This document shows positions 46,776 to 55,673 of a stretch of DNA of 64,000 bases, piece after piece (position 1 is the stretch's first letter; each line of letters starts with the position of its first letter). Under the pieces are notes generated by a model. That model saw only the letters and a program-made list of their open reading frames with translations. It was not told where the DNA came from and searched no databases. Position numbers and translations under genes: made by a program. Source of the DNA: Burkholderia cepacia (lineage in GTDB: Bacteria > Pseudomonadota > Gammaproteobacteria > Burkholderiales > Burkholderiaceae); contig NZ_CP073638.1 of NCBI RefSeq assembly GCF_029962485.1, forward strand, positions 1,426,001-1,490,000. Direction: 5' to 3'.

Positions 46776-47699
46776 ATGAAGACCGAAGCCCGCAAGCACC
46801 TCCGTGCCAACCTGCTGATGCTCGCCGCCGCCGCGATCTGGGGCTCGGCTTTCGTCGCCCAACGCCTGAGCCTAGACGTGATCGGGCCGTTCCTGTTCAC
46901 CGGGCTGCGCTTCCTGCTCGGCGCACTGGTGCTGGTGCCGCTGCTGATGCTGAACACGGCGTCGCGTGTGCAGTTCGCGGCGATCCGCCGTGAGCCGGCA
47001 CTGCTGCTGCCGGGCCTCGCGCTCGGCGCGCTGCTGGCGGTATCGATTTCGCTGCAGCAGATCGGCCTGCAATACACGCGCATCGCCAACGCGGGCTTCA
47101 TCAGCTCGCTGTACGTCGTGATCGTGCCGCTGATGGGCGTGTTCGCCCGTCACCGGATCGGCCCGGGCACGTGGTTCGGTGCGCTGCTCGCGGCGATCGG
47201 CCTGTATTTCCTCAGCATCAACGAGCACTTCTCGGTGCTGTACGGCGACTGGTTCCAGCTCGCCGGCGCCGTGATCATCGCCGCGCACGTGATGGCCGTC
47301 GGCCATTTCGCGAAGCGCCACAATCCGCTCGTGCTCGCGTTCATGCAATTCGTCGTATGCGGCGTGACATGCCTCGCGGTCGGCCTCGTCATCGAGCCGG
47401 TCAGCGGCGCGATGCTGCGTAACGCACTGCCGACGCTGCTGTACGGCGGCCTGCTGTCGGTCGGCGTCGGCTATACGCTGCAGGTCGTCGCGCAACGCGA
47501 CGCGGCGCCCGCGCACGCGGCCGTGATCTTCAGCATGGAAGGCGTGTTCGCGGCGATCGCCGGCTGGGCCGCGCTCGGCGAAACGCTGACGCTGCGCGCG
47601 CTCGTCGGCTGCGCGCTGATGCTGGCCGGCCTGCTCGCCTGCCAGTTGCTGCCGAACGGCGACGCCCGGAAAAAGGACGAGGACGCGCTGCCGGCGTGA
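46776..47699 (+). CDS. EamA/DMT-family transporter
   Basis: A 307-residue membrane protein with ten hydrophobic segments in two five-helix EamA repeats (about 10-145 and 155-295). The first repeat begins NLLMLAAAAIWGSAFVAQRL, the usual entry motif. Members export amino acids or metabolites; the substrate is not readable. The reading frame is open far upstream, but AGAAGAA before this ATG and the first helix set the start. Confidence 0.9.
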   Translation: MKTEARKHLRANLLMLAAAAIWGSAFVAQRLSLDVIGPFLFTGLRFLLGALVLVPLLMLNTASRVQFAAIRREPALLLPGLALGALLAVSISLQQIGLQYTRIANAGFISSLYVVIVPLMGVFARHRIGPGTWFGALLAAIGLYFLSINEHFSVLYGDWFQLAGAVIIAAHVMAVGHFAKRHNPLVLAFMQFVVCGVTCLAVGLVIEPVSGAMLRNALPTLLYGGLLSVGVGYTLQVVAQRDAAPAHAAVIFSMEGVFAAIAGWAALGETLTLRALVGCALMLAGLLACQLLPNGDARKKDEDALPA

Positions 47700-47711
47700 C
47701 ACGCGCCGTCC

Positions 47712-47717
47712 CTATAA
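47712..47717 (+). promoter_or_regulatory. Candidate -10 box for the kinase-like gene
   Basis: A perfect TATAAT 55 bases before the GTG start, just past the EamA stop codon. No matching -35 is clear. Confidence 0.45.
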
Positions 47718-47766
47718 TGGCGGTTCGCGTGACTTGCACGCCAACCGCTTCCGACAGGCCAGCTCC

Positions 47767-48546
47767 GTGACGTCCACTTCCGTCGATCCCGCCGCCGACC
47801 TGCTGCGCGAACGCGCAGCGCATTACGCTGCCCAGGCCGCGCTGTTCCTGCGCGACCAGGCGCTCTCCACCGCGTCGCACGACCTGCGCAGCCCGCTGAA
47901 CGCCATGCACAGCTGGGCGTACGTGCTCGAGCGCCAGCTCGCCAATGCCGACCCGAACCTGCAACGCGCGCTCGCGGGCATCCGCACGGGCATCGACCAG
48001 CAGGTTGCGCTGATCGACGAGGTGCTCGACGCGCCGCGCGCGGAAACCCGCACGCTCGCCCTCGAGCCGCAGCCGTTCGCGCTGCGCGCGCTGCTCGACG
48101 ACACGATCGCGCTCGTGCGCGCGACGCTCGCCGATGCACGGCAGGTCGCGCTCGATGCGACGCTGCCGGACGGCGAGCTGTCGCTGACCGTCGACCGCGC
48201 GCGCATCGCGCAGGCGCTGTGGACGATGCTGACGACCGCCGTCGAAGCCAGCGCCGCCGGCGCACGCGTGACGTTCGAATGCGCGCGCGACGGCGCGCAG
48301 TTCACCGCACGCGTCACCTGCACCGTGAATGCCGCCGCGCTCGCCGATCCCGCGCAGCCGCACGCGTTCGAAGCGTTCGCCCGGCGCGAGATGCTGCGCG
48401 AGCGCGACGCGAAGCGGATCGCCTGGACGCTCGCGCTGTGCCAGCGCGTCGCGCTCGCGCACGGCGGCACGTTCTCGCATACCGCGTTCGCCGACGGTGC
48501 GCCGGCAACCCTCACGTTCGCCATCCCCTGCGAGGCGCCGGTGTAA
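47767..48546 (+). CDS. Histidine-kinase-like protein without a recognisable ATP site
   Basis: A 259-residue soluble protein laid out like the core of a sensor kinase. The dimerisation/phosphoacceptor helix has H38 in STASHDLRSPLNAMHSW. The following domain aligns with HATPase_c in length, but the N box reads TMLTTAVEAS (no Asn pair), the G1 box D-x-G-x-G is replaced by TVNAAALAD, and the G2 box by RIAWTLALCQ. It has no sensor or membrane segment, and no response regulator is near. A GTG start at 47767 is chosen because a TATAAT at 47712-47717 makes the upstream TTG (47734) too close to the transcript start. Confidence 0.7.
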   Translation: MTSTSVDPAADLLRERAAHYAAQAALFLRDQALSTASHDLRSPLNAMHSWAYVLERQLANADPNLQRALAGIRTGIDQQVALIDEVLDAPRAETRTLALEPQPFALRALLDDTIALVRATLADARQVALDATLPDGELSLTVDRARIAQALWTMLTTAVEASAAGARVTFECARDGAQFTARVTCTVNAAALADPAQPHAFEAFARREMLRERDAKRIAWTLALCQRVALAHGGTFSHTAFADGAPATLTFAIPCEAPV

Positions 48547-48622
48547 GTATTCGGCCGCCCGACACATTACAAATTCCTTTCTGGCTCTATACTGATGGGC
48601 CTGTCATAACCGGAGCGATTCT

Positions 48623-49966
48623 TTGTTACAGATCTTCGCGCTCATCGGCGCGTTGTTCCTGGTGGCCCTCAACGGGTTCTTCGTCGCGGCCGAATTCGGC
48701 CTCGTCAAACTGCGCGCCACGCGCGTCAAGACACTGGCCCGCAAGCACGGCCTGCGCGGCCGCATCCTCGGCATCGTGCACGGCCGCCTCGATGCGTACC
48801 TTTCCGCGTGTCAGCTCGGCATCACGCTCGCGTCGCTCGGCCTCGGCTGGGTCGGCGAGCCGGCCTTCGCGCAACTGCTCACCCCGGTGCTCGACCTGAT
48901 CGGCGTGCAGTCGGAACGCGTCGTGCACCTGATCTCGCTGGTGTTCGCGTTCTCGCTGATCTCGTTCCTGCACATCGTCGTCGGCGAACTGGCGCCGAAA
49001 TCGATGGCGATCCGCCAGTCCGAGAAGGTCGGCCTGTGGGTCGCGCTGCCGCTGTATGCGTTCTACTGGGCGATGTATCCGGCAATCTGGGTGCTCAACA
49101 ACAGCGCCAACGCGGTGCTGCGGCTCGCGGGGCTGTCGGCCGACCACGGCGGCGACGCACACTACTCGACCGACGAGCTGAAGCTGATCCTGCGCAGCCG
49201 CCGCAGCACGGCCGGCAATGCCGCCCAGCCGGCGCGCGGCACGTACAGCAACGACGAGTGGAACACGCTCGCGCATTCGCTCGATTTTTCGTCGATGACC
49301 GTGTCGGACCTGATGCGGCCGGCCCATGAAATGATCGGCCTGCGGCGCGACCTGCCGCTGCCGGACAACATGGAGATCGTCGCGCGGCACCGCTTCAGCC
49401 GCTATCCGCTGTTCGAGGATGCGTCGCGCGAACAGGTGAGCGGGCTGATCCACCTGAAGGACCTGCTGCTCGCGCGTCATGCCGGCGCGGCGCTCGAAGA
49501 CCTGTCCGACTACGTTCGCCCCGTGCAGTACGTACGGCCCGACACGCCGGCGCTCGACCTGTTCCGCCGCTTCCGCAAGGGCGCGCCGCACTTCGCGCTG
49601 GTCGGCAACAAGGGCGAGAAGCCGATCGGCTTCCTGACGCTCGACAACCTGCTCGGCGCGCTGGTCGGCCAGATCCACGACGAATTCCGCCAGGGCGATG
49701 CCGACTGGAGCCGCCTCGACGACGGCACGCTGATGGGCAAGGGCAGCCTGCCCGTCGTGTCGCTCGAACAGGCGCTCGGCATCGACATCGACGAAGGTCG
49801 CGCGGAGTCGGTCGGCGGCCTCGTGATCCATGCACTCAGCGACCTGCCGACCGAAGGGCAGCGCGTGTCGTTCGACCGCTTCGACATCGTCGTGAAGAAG
49901 ATGAACGGGCCACGCATCGTGCTCGTGCGCATCTATCCGAAGGTCGTGAAAGAGGCCGACGAATGA
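48623..49966 (+). CDS. CNNM/CorC-type (HlyC/CorC) membrane protein
   Basis: A 447-residue protein with a DUF21/CNNM membrane domain (about 1-190, four hydrophobic segments, GFFVAAEFGLVKLRATR), a pair of CBS domains (about 225-345) and a CorC_HlyC C-terminal domain (about 360-440). Relatives take part in magnesium and cobalt homeostasis; haemolysin is only a historical name. Translation appears to begin at TTG (48623) with CGGAGCG upstream. The next gene, a ThiE-like protein, starts 22 bases later. Confidence 0.93.
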   Translation: MLQIFALIGALFLVALNGFFVAAEFGLVKLRATRVKTLARKHGLRGRILGIVHGRLDAYLSACQLGITLASLGLGWVGEPAFAQLLTPVLDLIGVQSERVVHLISLVFAFSLISFLHIVVGELAPKSMAIRQSEKVGLWVALPLYAFYWAMYPAIWVLNNSANAVLRLAGLSADHGGDAHYSTDELKLILRSRRSTAGNAAQPARGTYSNDEWNTLAHSLDFSSMTVSDLMRPAHEMIGLRRDLPLPDNMEIVARHRFSRYPLFEDASREQVSGLIHLKDLLLARHAGAALEDLSDYVRPVQYVRPDTPALDLFRRFRKGAPHFALVGNKGEKPIGFLTLDNLLGALVGQIHDEFRQGDADWSRLDDGTLMGKGSLPVVSLEQALGIDIDEGRAESVGGLVIHALSDLPTEGQRVSFDRFDIVVKKMNGPRIVLVRIYPKVVKEADE

Positions 49967-49988
49967 CGGCCGCGCAGCGCCACACGCG

Positions 49989-50582
49989 ATGAACGCCACG
50001 GCCGCGCCGCTGCCGCGCTGCTGCGTGATCACGCCGGAACCGGCGTCCGCGTCGGCGGCCGATTGCGCGGCGTTCCTCGACCGGCTGTCGGCCGCGCTCG
50101 CGCGCGGTGAAACGCTCGTGCAACTGCGCGTGAAATCGCTCGACGCGGCCGCGTTCGCGCAACTCGCCGCCGCGGCGCTCGCGCGCTGCGAAGCAGCCGG
50201 CGCGCACCTGATGCTCAACGGGCCGATCGATGCAGCCGGCGTCATGCGGCTCGACGGCGCCGGCTGGCATCTCGACGGCACCGCGTTGCGCGCCGCCACA
50301 CAGCGGCCGCTGCCGGCCGGACGATGGGTGTCCGCCGCCTGTCACACGCATGACGATCTGCTGCTGGCCGCGCGCGCGGGCGCGGACTTCGTCACGCTGT
50401 CGCCCGTATTGCCGACGCTCAGCCACCCCGGTGCGCCGACGCTCGGCTGGGCGCAATTCGATGCGCTGGCCGCGCAGGCCGTGCTGCCCGTCTTCGCGCT
50501 TGGCGGAATGACGCATGCGCATCTCGACGACGCGCGCCGCCACGGCGCGTACGGCATCGCGGGCATTCGCGGGTTCTGGTAA
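49989..50582 (+). CDS. Stand-alone ThiE/TenI-like protein
   Basis: A 197-residue TIM-barrel protein related to thiamine phosphate synthase. It keeps VQLRVKS, SAACHTHDDLLLAARAGADFVTLSPV and LGGMTHAHL. The sequence most resembles the C-terminal half of Nudix-ThiE fusions (MutT-like proteins); here it is not fused. The pyrophosphate-loop Asp of true ThiE (DxAxxxxADGVHLGQ) is replaced by AAGVMRLDGAGWHLDGT, so it may not make thiamine phosphate. It follows the CorC-type gene closely. Confidence 0.82.
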   Translation: MNATAAPLPRCCVITPEPASASAADCAAFLDRLSAALARGETLVQLRVKSLDAAAFAQLAAAALARCEAAGAHLMLNGPIDAAGVMRLDGAGWHLDGTALRAATQRPLPAGRWVSAACHTHDDLLLAARAGADFVTLSPVLPTLSHPGAPTLGWAQFDALAAQAVLPVFALGGMTHAHLDDARRHGAYGIAGIRGFW

Positions 50583-50652
50583 GTCCGGGCGTTCCTGCCG
50601 CACGGCCGGGCGCGCACGCACCCGGCCTTCCAGCCATCACGCCGTCATCGGC

Positions 50653-52305
50653 TCATGCGTTCAGGTTCGGACGCATGCCGCGCCACGAACCGTCATCGAT
50701 ACGCCGCGCGTCGTGCGTCAGCGCGTAGCGATTGACGTCGCCCGTCAGCCACGCGACGAGCGAATAAGGCGGCAATTCCCCTTCATCGACACGGTCGCGC
50801 GCGCGTGCCGGCGTCTCGAACACGACGCGCCCTCTCGGCGCATCGAAGCGCACCGCATCGGGCGACAGGTTCAGCGCGATCGTCAGCGTCTCGTCGTCGG
50901 CGAGCCGCCACGACGCGAGCAGCGCGTCGGCATCGCCGTCGCCGTCCGCCTTCAGCGCATGCGCGTCCCGCGGCCGGCAATCGGACAGCCGCGGCGCAAT
51001 CAGCTTCGCGCGCACCGCGAGCGCGGACTGCACGAAATGCGCACGATCGGCATCGCGCGCGGTTTCATCGAAGATCAACGGGATCTGCGGCGTGAGCAGC
51101 GACAGCGCGAGCGCGGCCAGGCCGGCCTCCTGCTCCTGGTCGCTTTGGCCGCTGTCGCGCCATGCGCCGTCGGACAGCACGAGCGACGTCAGCGCCAGCC
51201 CGCTGTCGGCCGCCATGCCCTCTCCCGACGCGGCCGGCTGGAATGCCGCACCGGCCGCGGTCAGTGCGCGCGCGAGCGTGTGGATCGACTGGTGCGCGGA
51301 AATGCCTTCGTGGGCCGACGTATCGCGCCCCGTCAGCCGGTGCAGCGCGCGTTCGCCGCACCCGTTCCACTGCGCATCGAAATGGGTATCGGCGAGATGC
51401 GCGGGATGCCGCTCGCTGCCGAGCACGAGATGGATGAGCCGGTCGGCCGGCACGGCCGCGCGCACGCGGTCCGCGATCTCGCGCAGCCACGACACGCCGA
51501 TCCGGTCGGCCTCGCGCAGGCGCAGCCCGTCGCAACGGTATTCGTCGATCCAGTACAGCGCGTTGTCGCAGAAGAAATCGCAGACTTCCGGATGATCGAG
51601 CGCCAGCGGCGCAGCCTGCAGCGGATCGTCGCGCGTATGAAAGAACGGCGCCGCGTAGTGACGCAGCGCATCGGTGCCGCTGCCGAAGCGCGCGTAGTCG
51701 AGCTCCAGCAGCACCGCGAGACCGTAGCCGTGCGCTTCGTCGATCAGCGCCTTCAGCGCGTCGGGGCCACCCTCGACCGCGAGCGGCGCGAACGGCAGGC
51801 TGTCGTGCGGCGACGCGAGCAGTTCCAGCGCGGTCACGCCGAGCCGCGCGAGCTGCGGCAGGCGGCGACGCACGCCTTCGAAGCCGCCCACCGCGTGCGG
51901 GCGGATCGCGTAGAGCGCCATGTCTTCCCACGCACGCCCGCGCCAGAACGTGTTGCGCCACGTGAACGCGCGCGGATCGACGACCTCGCTCGGGCCGTTG
52001 AGCCCGTCGGGTTGCGAGCGCGACGCGGGATCGGGAATCGACACGGCATCGTCGAGGCGATAGCGGTAACGCGTGCCCGCACCGCAGTCGGCGAAGACTT
52101 CGAACCAGTTCGGGCCGGCGGCCGACATCGGAACGAGCGTCGGGTCGGAGCCGGAATCGAGTTCGAGTTGAACCTGTGTACTGCCCGGCGCCCACACGCG
52201 GAAATGCGTGCGCGGTGTCGTGCAGAGCGCGCCACAGGGCTGCGCGCCAAACGGCAAACAATGGATGTAGTGCTGCGCGTACGGATCGTGCGGACAATCG
52301 GACAT
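50653..52305 (-). CDS. GH13 TreZ-like protein, probably catalytically dead
   Basis: A 550-residue protein laid out like malto-oligosyltrehalose trehalohydrolase: an N-terminal beta domain (about 30-110, THFRVWAPGSTQVQLEL), a TIM barrel and a C-terminal beta domain. The four conserved GH13 regions are altered. Region I reads ELDYARFGS where DVVYNHFGP is usual; region II GLRLREAD where G-x-R-x-D-A holds the nucleophile; region IV QWNGCGERALH where QWNDDFHHALH is usual; only the region III Glu may survive (GSERHP). The MMSDCPHD start follows GAGGAG. No trehalose gene adjoins it. Confidence 0.8.
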   Translation of the reverse strand: MSDCPHDPYAQHYIHCLPFGAQPCGALCTTPRTHFRVWAPGSTQVQLELDSGSDPTLVPMSAAGPNWFEVFADCGAGTRYRYRLDDAVSIPDPASRSQPDGLNGPSEVVDPRAFTWRNTFWRGRAWEDMALYAIRPHAVGGFEGVRRRLPQLARLGVTALELLASPHDSLPFAPLAVEGGPDALKALIDEAHGYGLAVLLELDYARFGSGTDALRHYAAPFFHTRDDPLQAAPLALDHPEVCDFFCDNALYWIDEYRCDGLRLREADRIGVSWLREIADRVRAAVPADRLIHLVLGSERHPAHLADTHFDAQWNGCGERALHRLTGRDTSAHEGISAHQSIHTLARALTAAGAAFQPAASGEGMAADSGLALTSLVLSDGAWRDSGQSDQEQEAGLAALALSLLTPQIPLIFDETARDADRAHFVQSALAVRAKLIAPRLSDCRPRDAHALKADGDGDADALLASWRLADDETLTIALNLSPDAVRFDAPRGRVVFETPARARDRVDEGELPPYSLVAWLTGDVNRYALTHDARRIDDGSWRGMRPNLNA

Positions 52306-52612
52306 CATGCGCTCCTCGTGCGTGCCGAGCGGCATGGCCGCGCCCGTGGCGCGGCGCATCGGGGCCCGGCATGCGACGGCCAGGCGGGGGGAGAGAACCG
52401 AGTATGCGCCGGATTCGCCATCGCGATGCGAGCTGGTCAGACATTTTTAAATGCGAATCGACCCCTGGAAAACAGGCACGCCGGCACGTGCCGGCGAGTC
52501 GGGTAGTCGGCATACCGGAATGTCTGCCCGCCTTGTTGCGCGGGCCGCGCGCCCCTACGCTCTGCGTCATGCTCGCGGACACGTCGTCCGCCACACACCC
52601 AAGGAACCCGCC
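52306..52612. other. Divergent intergenic region with an 18-base palindrome
   Basis: About 300 bases between the TreZ-like gene and the methyltransferase gene. It holds the perfect palindrome CGCCGGCACGTGCCGGCG at 52479-52496. No gene is supported. Confidence 0.5.
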
Positions 52613-53320
52613 ATGTCGCTTCCCGCCAGCGCCGCGAAATTCGATCCGTCACGCGCGCAAGAATATGCCGAGCAATCGCGCATCGCGCTCGCCGGCTACG
52701 ATGCGTGCCACGAGCTCGGCGCATGCATGCTCGCGTCGGCGATCGGCGTGACCGATGCGCACATCCTCGTCGCGGGTGCGGGCGGCACGGGGCAGGAAAT
52801 CTGCGTGGCGGCCGCGCTCGAACCGGGCTGGCACTTCACGGCGGCCGACCCGTCCGCGCCGATGCTGGCGCTTTCGCGCTCGAACGTCGAGGCCGCGGGC
52901 TTCGGGCCGCGCACACGCTTCGTCGAGGACGGCGTCGATGCGCTGCCCGATGCCCCCGCGTTCGACGGCGCGACGCTGATCGGCGTGCTGCATCACGTGC
53001 CGGGCGACGATGCGAAGGCCGCGCTGCTGCACGCGATCGCGCGGCGCCTGAAGCCCGGCGCGCCGCTCGTGCTCGCCGGCAACCATCGCCGCTACGCGGA
53101 CCACCCTCGCCTGCTCGACGCGTGGCAGCAGCGCTGGCGCATGAAGGGCGCCACGCCCGACGCCGTGCGCGCGCAACTCGCGAAGATCCTGCAGGGCGCC
53201 GATCCACCGGCCTCCGAGGAAGCCGTGTTCGACCTGCTGCGCGATGCGGGCTTCGATGCGCCGCTGCGCTTTTTCGCGAGCCTGTTCTGGGGTGCGTGGG
53301 TCGCGGTGCGGCGCGCCTAG
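52613..53320 (+). CDS. Class I SAM-dependent methyltransferase
   Basis: A 235-residue methyltransferase. The SAM-binding motif I is VAGAGGTGQE (about 50-59), with acidic AADPSAPM after beta-2 and the motif VLHHVPGDD near 125. Substrate unknown. The start MSLPASAAKFDPS follows AAGGAAC. The nearest same-strand neighbour is a GST gene 96 bases downstream. Confidence 0.9.
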   Translation: MSLPASAAKFDPSRAQEYAEQSRIALAGYDACHELGACMLASAIGVTDAHILVAGAGGTGQEICVAAALEPGWHFTAADPSAPMLALSRSNVEAAGFGPRTRFVEDGVDALPDAPAFDGATLIGVLHHVPGDDAKAALLHAIARRLKPGAPLVLAGNHRRYADHPRLLDAWQQRWRMKGATPDAVRAQLAKILQGADPPASEEAVFDLLRDAGFDAPLRFFASLFWGAWVAVRRA

Positions 53321-53416
53321 CGGCCCATAGCGGCCCAAAGCGGCGCGCGACCGGATTCGCGTGCATGTCGCGCGCGCTGGGTATGATGTCGTTCCCGCCC
53401 CCCTTCCGGCCTCGCC

Positions 53417-54085
53417 ATGCTCACCGTCCATCACCTGAACAACTCGCGCTCGCAGCGCGTGCTCTGGCTGCTCGAAGAACTGGATGTGCCGTACGAGATC
53501 GTCCGCTACGAGCGCGATCCGAAAACGATGCTCGCGCCGCCCGAACTGCGCGCGATCCATCCGCTCGGCAAGTCGCCCGTCGTTACCGACGAGGGCCACA
53601 CGTTCGCCGAATCGGGCGCGATCATCGAGTACCTGGTCGAGCGCTACGGCAACGGACGCCTCGCGCCGCCGCCCGGCACGCCCGAACGGCACGACTACAC
53701 GTACTGGCTGCATTACGCGGAAGGGTCGGCGATGCCGCCGCTGCTGCTCAAGCTCGTCGCGCTGCGGATCGCGCATGCGCCGATGCCGTTCTTCGCGCGG
53801 CCGATCGCGCGCAAGATCGCCGACACGCTGCAGTCGGGCTTCGTCGATCCGCAGATCGCGCTGCATCTCGGCCATATCGACGGTGCGCTGCAGCGCACGG
53901 GCTGGTTCGTCGGCGACAGCTTCAGCGCGGCCGACATCCAGATGAGCTTTCCGCTCGAAGCCGCGACCGCGCGCGGTGGCGGCAGCCGCTATTCCGCGAT
54001 CGCGCGCTTCCTCGACGCAATCCATGCGCGGCCCGCGTATCAGCGGGCGCTGGAACGCGGCGGCCCGTACGACCTGCTCAAGTAA
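53417..54085 (+). CDS. Glutathione S-transferase family protein
   Basis: A 222-residue GST. The thioredoxin-like half (1-80) has the glutathione-activating Ser within LNNSRSQRVLWLLEEL, the cis-Pro in GKSPVV, and ESGAIIEYLVERYG. The helical half (90-215) ends in a typical AYQRALERGG segment. The Ser residue suggests a beta/nu-like bacterial type. Convergent with the DUF1345 gene, seven bases away. Confidence 0.92.
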   Translation: MLTVHHLNNSRSQRVLWLLEELDVPYEIVRYERDPKTMLAPPELRAIHPLGKSPVVTDEGHTFAESGAIIEYLVERYGNGRLAPPPGTPERHDYTYWLHYAEGSAMPPLLLKLVALRIAHAPMPFFARPIARKIADTLQSGFVDPQIALHLGHIDGALQRTGWFVGDSFSAADIQMSFPLEAATARGGGSRYSAIARFLDAIHARPAYQRALERGGPYDLLK

Positions 54086-54091
54086 CCGGCG

Positions 54092-54745
54092 TCAGCTCAG
54101 CAGGCCGGCCGCGACGTTGATCGACAGCCCGAGCACGGCCATGTTGAAGTAGAACGACAGGATCGACTGCGCCAGCACCGAGCGCCGCGCGGAACGGTTC
54201 GCCAGCGACACGTCGGCGGTCTGCGACGCGACCGCGAGCGTGAACGCGAAATACAGGAAATCCCAGTAATCGGGTTCGGGATTGCGGTCGGGGAAACGCA
54301 GCGCGCGGTCATTGGATGGCGAGCCGTAATAGAGCCGCGCGTAATGCAGCGTGAAGATCGTCGGGATCAGGAACCACGCGCCGAACAGCGTCGCGCCCGT
54401 GATCGCGTAGTGGCTGAGCCCCGCACTGAAGCCCACGCTCTTGGCGGTCGCGAGTTCGATCGCGATCGCCGCCACGCTCGCGACGGTCGCGAAACACACG
54501 ACGGTCAGCACGGTCGTTGCGTTTTCGTCTTCGCGGATCGCGACTTCGCGCACCTTGTGATGATGCGCGGTGACCATGCGCACCCACATCAGCACGAGAT
54601 ACAGCCAGACCGCGCAATCCCAGCCGATCAGCGCGCGCACGGCCGGACGCAGCGGAAACGGCAGCAGCACCGCGCACAGCACGCCAGCGACGAACGCCGC
54701 GACCATGCGCGGACGGTTGCGTAATACCTGCGGATAAAACGTCAT
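54092..54745 (-). CDS. DUF1345 integral membrane protein
   Basis: A 217-residue membrane protein with about five to six hydrophobic segments. The conserved DUF1345 parts [30 protein letters not shown] and the C-terminal [13 protein letters not shown] are present. Function unknown. The stop is seven bases from the convergent GST stop. Confidence 0.9.
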   Translation of the reverse strand: MTFYPQVLRNRPRMVAAFVAGVLCAVLLPFPLRPAVRALIGWDCAVWLYLVLMWVRMVTAHHHKVREVAIREDENATTVLTVVCFATVASVAAIAIELATAKSVGFSAGLSHYAITGATLFGAWFLIPTIFTLHYARLYYGSPSNDRALRFPDRNPEPDYWDFLYFAFTLAVASQTADVSLANRSARRSVLAQSILSFYFNMAVLGLSINVAAGLLS

Positions 54746-54884
54746 CGTGTGATTCCGAAAGCGGATGGAAAGGGTTCGAACGGCGCGCGGGGCAGCCCGC
54801 TGCGCCGCCCCGGCGGGTACCGTGCCCCGATTATCGCCATTCCATCGTGACGTGGCGATGGGCGTGAGCGCCTAAGATAAGGGG

Positions 54885-55616
54885 ATGACTGCCACCGCCC
54901 CCCTCTGCCACCACCCCGCGAACACCGCTGGCCGTGACCTGGTCGTCGGCGACCTGCACGGGTGCGTGGACGTGCTGCGCGCGCTGCTGCACGACATCCG
55001 CTTCGATCCGGCCCGCGACCGCCTGTTCTCGGTCGGCGATCTGGTCGACCGCGGCCCTGCTTCCGAAGCTACGCTCGACCTGCTCGACCGCCCGTGGTGC
55101 CACGTCGTGCGCGGCAACCACGAGGAAGTGCTGAGCCTCGTGTCGCGCGGCAAGCTGTCGCCGGACGCCTGGCGCGGGATCGGCGGCGACTGGGGCGCCG
55201 ACCTGCCGCCGGAACGGCTGCACGCGCATGCGGCGCGCGTCGACGCACTGCCGCTGGTGCGCGTGATCGGCAACGGCCCCGGGCGCTTCAACGTGCTGCA
55301 TGCGGAATTCTTCGGCTCGGACGCCGATCTCGACACGGGCAGCTATGCGCACGACGTGCGCGAGCGGCTGATCTGGGGCCGCGATCTCGTCCAGGGGCTC
55401 GCCGATCCGGCGCGGCAGGCCGGGCTGTCGCTGACCTGCACCGGACATACGCCCGTGCGTACGCCGCAGCGGATCGGTGCGCAATGGTTCATCGACACGG
55501 GTGCGTTCGCACCTTCCGGGCGGCTCACGCTCGCCGAGCCGCGTACCGGCAGCACGTGGTCGATGACGCAGGCCGAGGCGCGCGAACGCCACGCAGGCGA
55601 CTGGCCGCTGCCCTGA
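54885..55616 (+). CDS. Metallophosphoesterase, PrpA/ApaH-like
   Basis: A 243-residue metal-dependent phosphatase. The di-metal site is complete: GDLHGC (D-x-H), [14 protein letters not shown] and GHTPV. The order and size fit bacterial Ser/Thr phosphatases (PrpA/PrpE-like), with diadenosine tetraphosphatase as an alternative. Acts in the cytoplasm; no signal peptide. The ATG follows AAGGGG closely. It is followed by the convergent RES toxin gene. Confidence 0.9.
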   Translation: MTATAPLCHHPANTAGRDLVVGDLHGCVDVLRALLHDIRFDPARDRLFSVGDLVDRGPASEATLDLLDRPWCHVVRGNHEEVLSLVSRGKLSPDAWRGIGGDWGADLPPERLHAHAARVDALPLVRVIGNGPGRFNVLHAEFFGSDADLDTGSYAHDVRERLIWGRDLVQGLADPARQAGLSLTCTGHTPVRTPQRIGAQWFIDTGAFAPSGRLTLAEPRTGSTWSMTQAEARERHAGDWPLP

Positions 55617-55673
55617 TGGGCTAATGCACCGGCTGGCGCACGCGTCCTGCGAGCGCCCGCGAGCGCGTGAACG

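Noticed and set aside
47734..47766. TTG start of the kinase-like gene
   Set aside because: A TATAAT at 47712 would put the transcript start only about ten bases upstream, leaving no room for a ribosome site; GTG 47767 is preferred.
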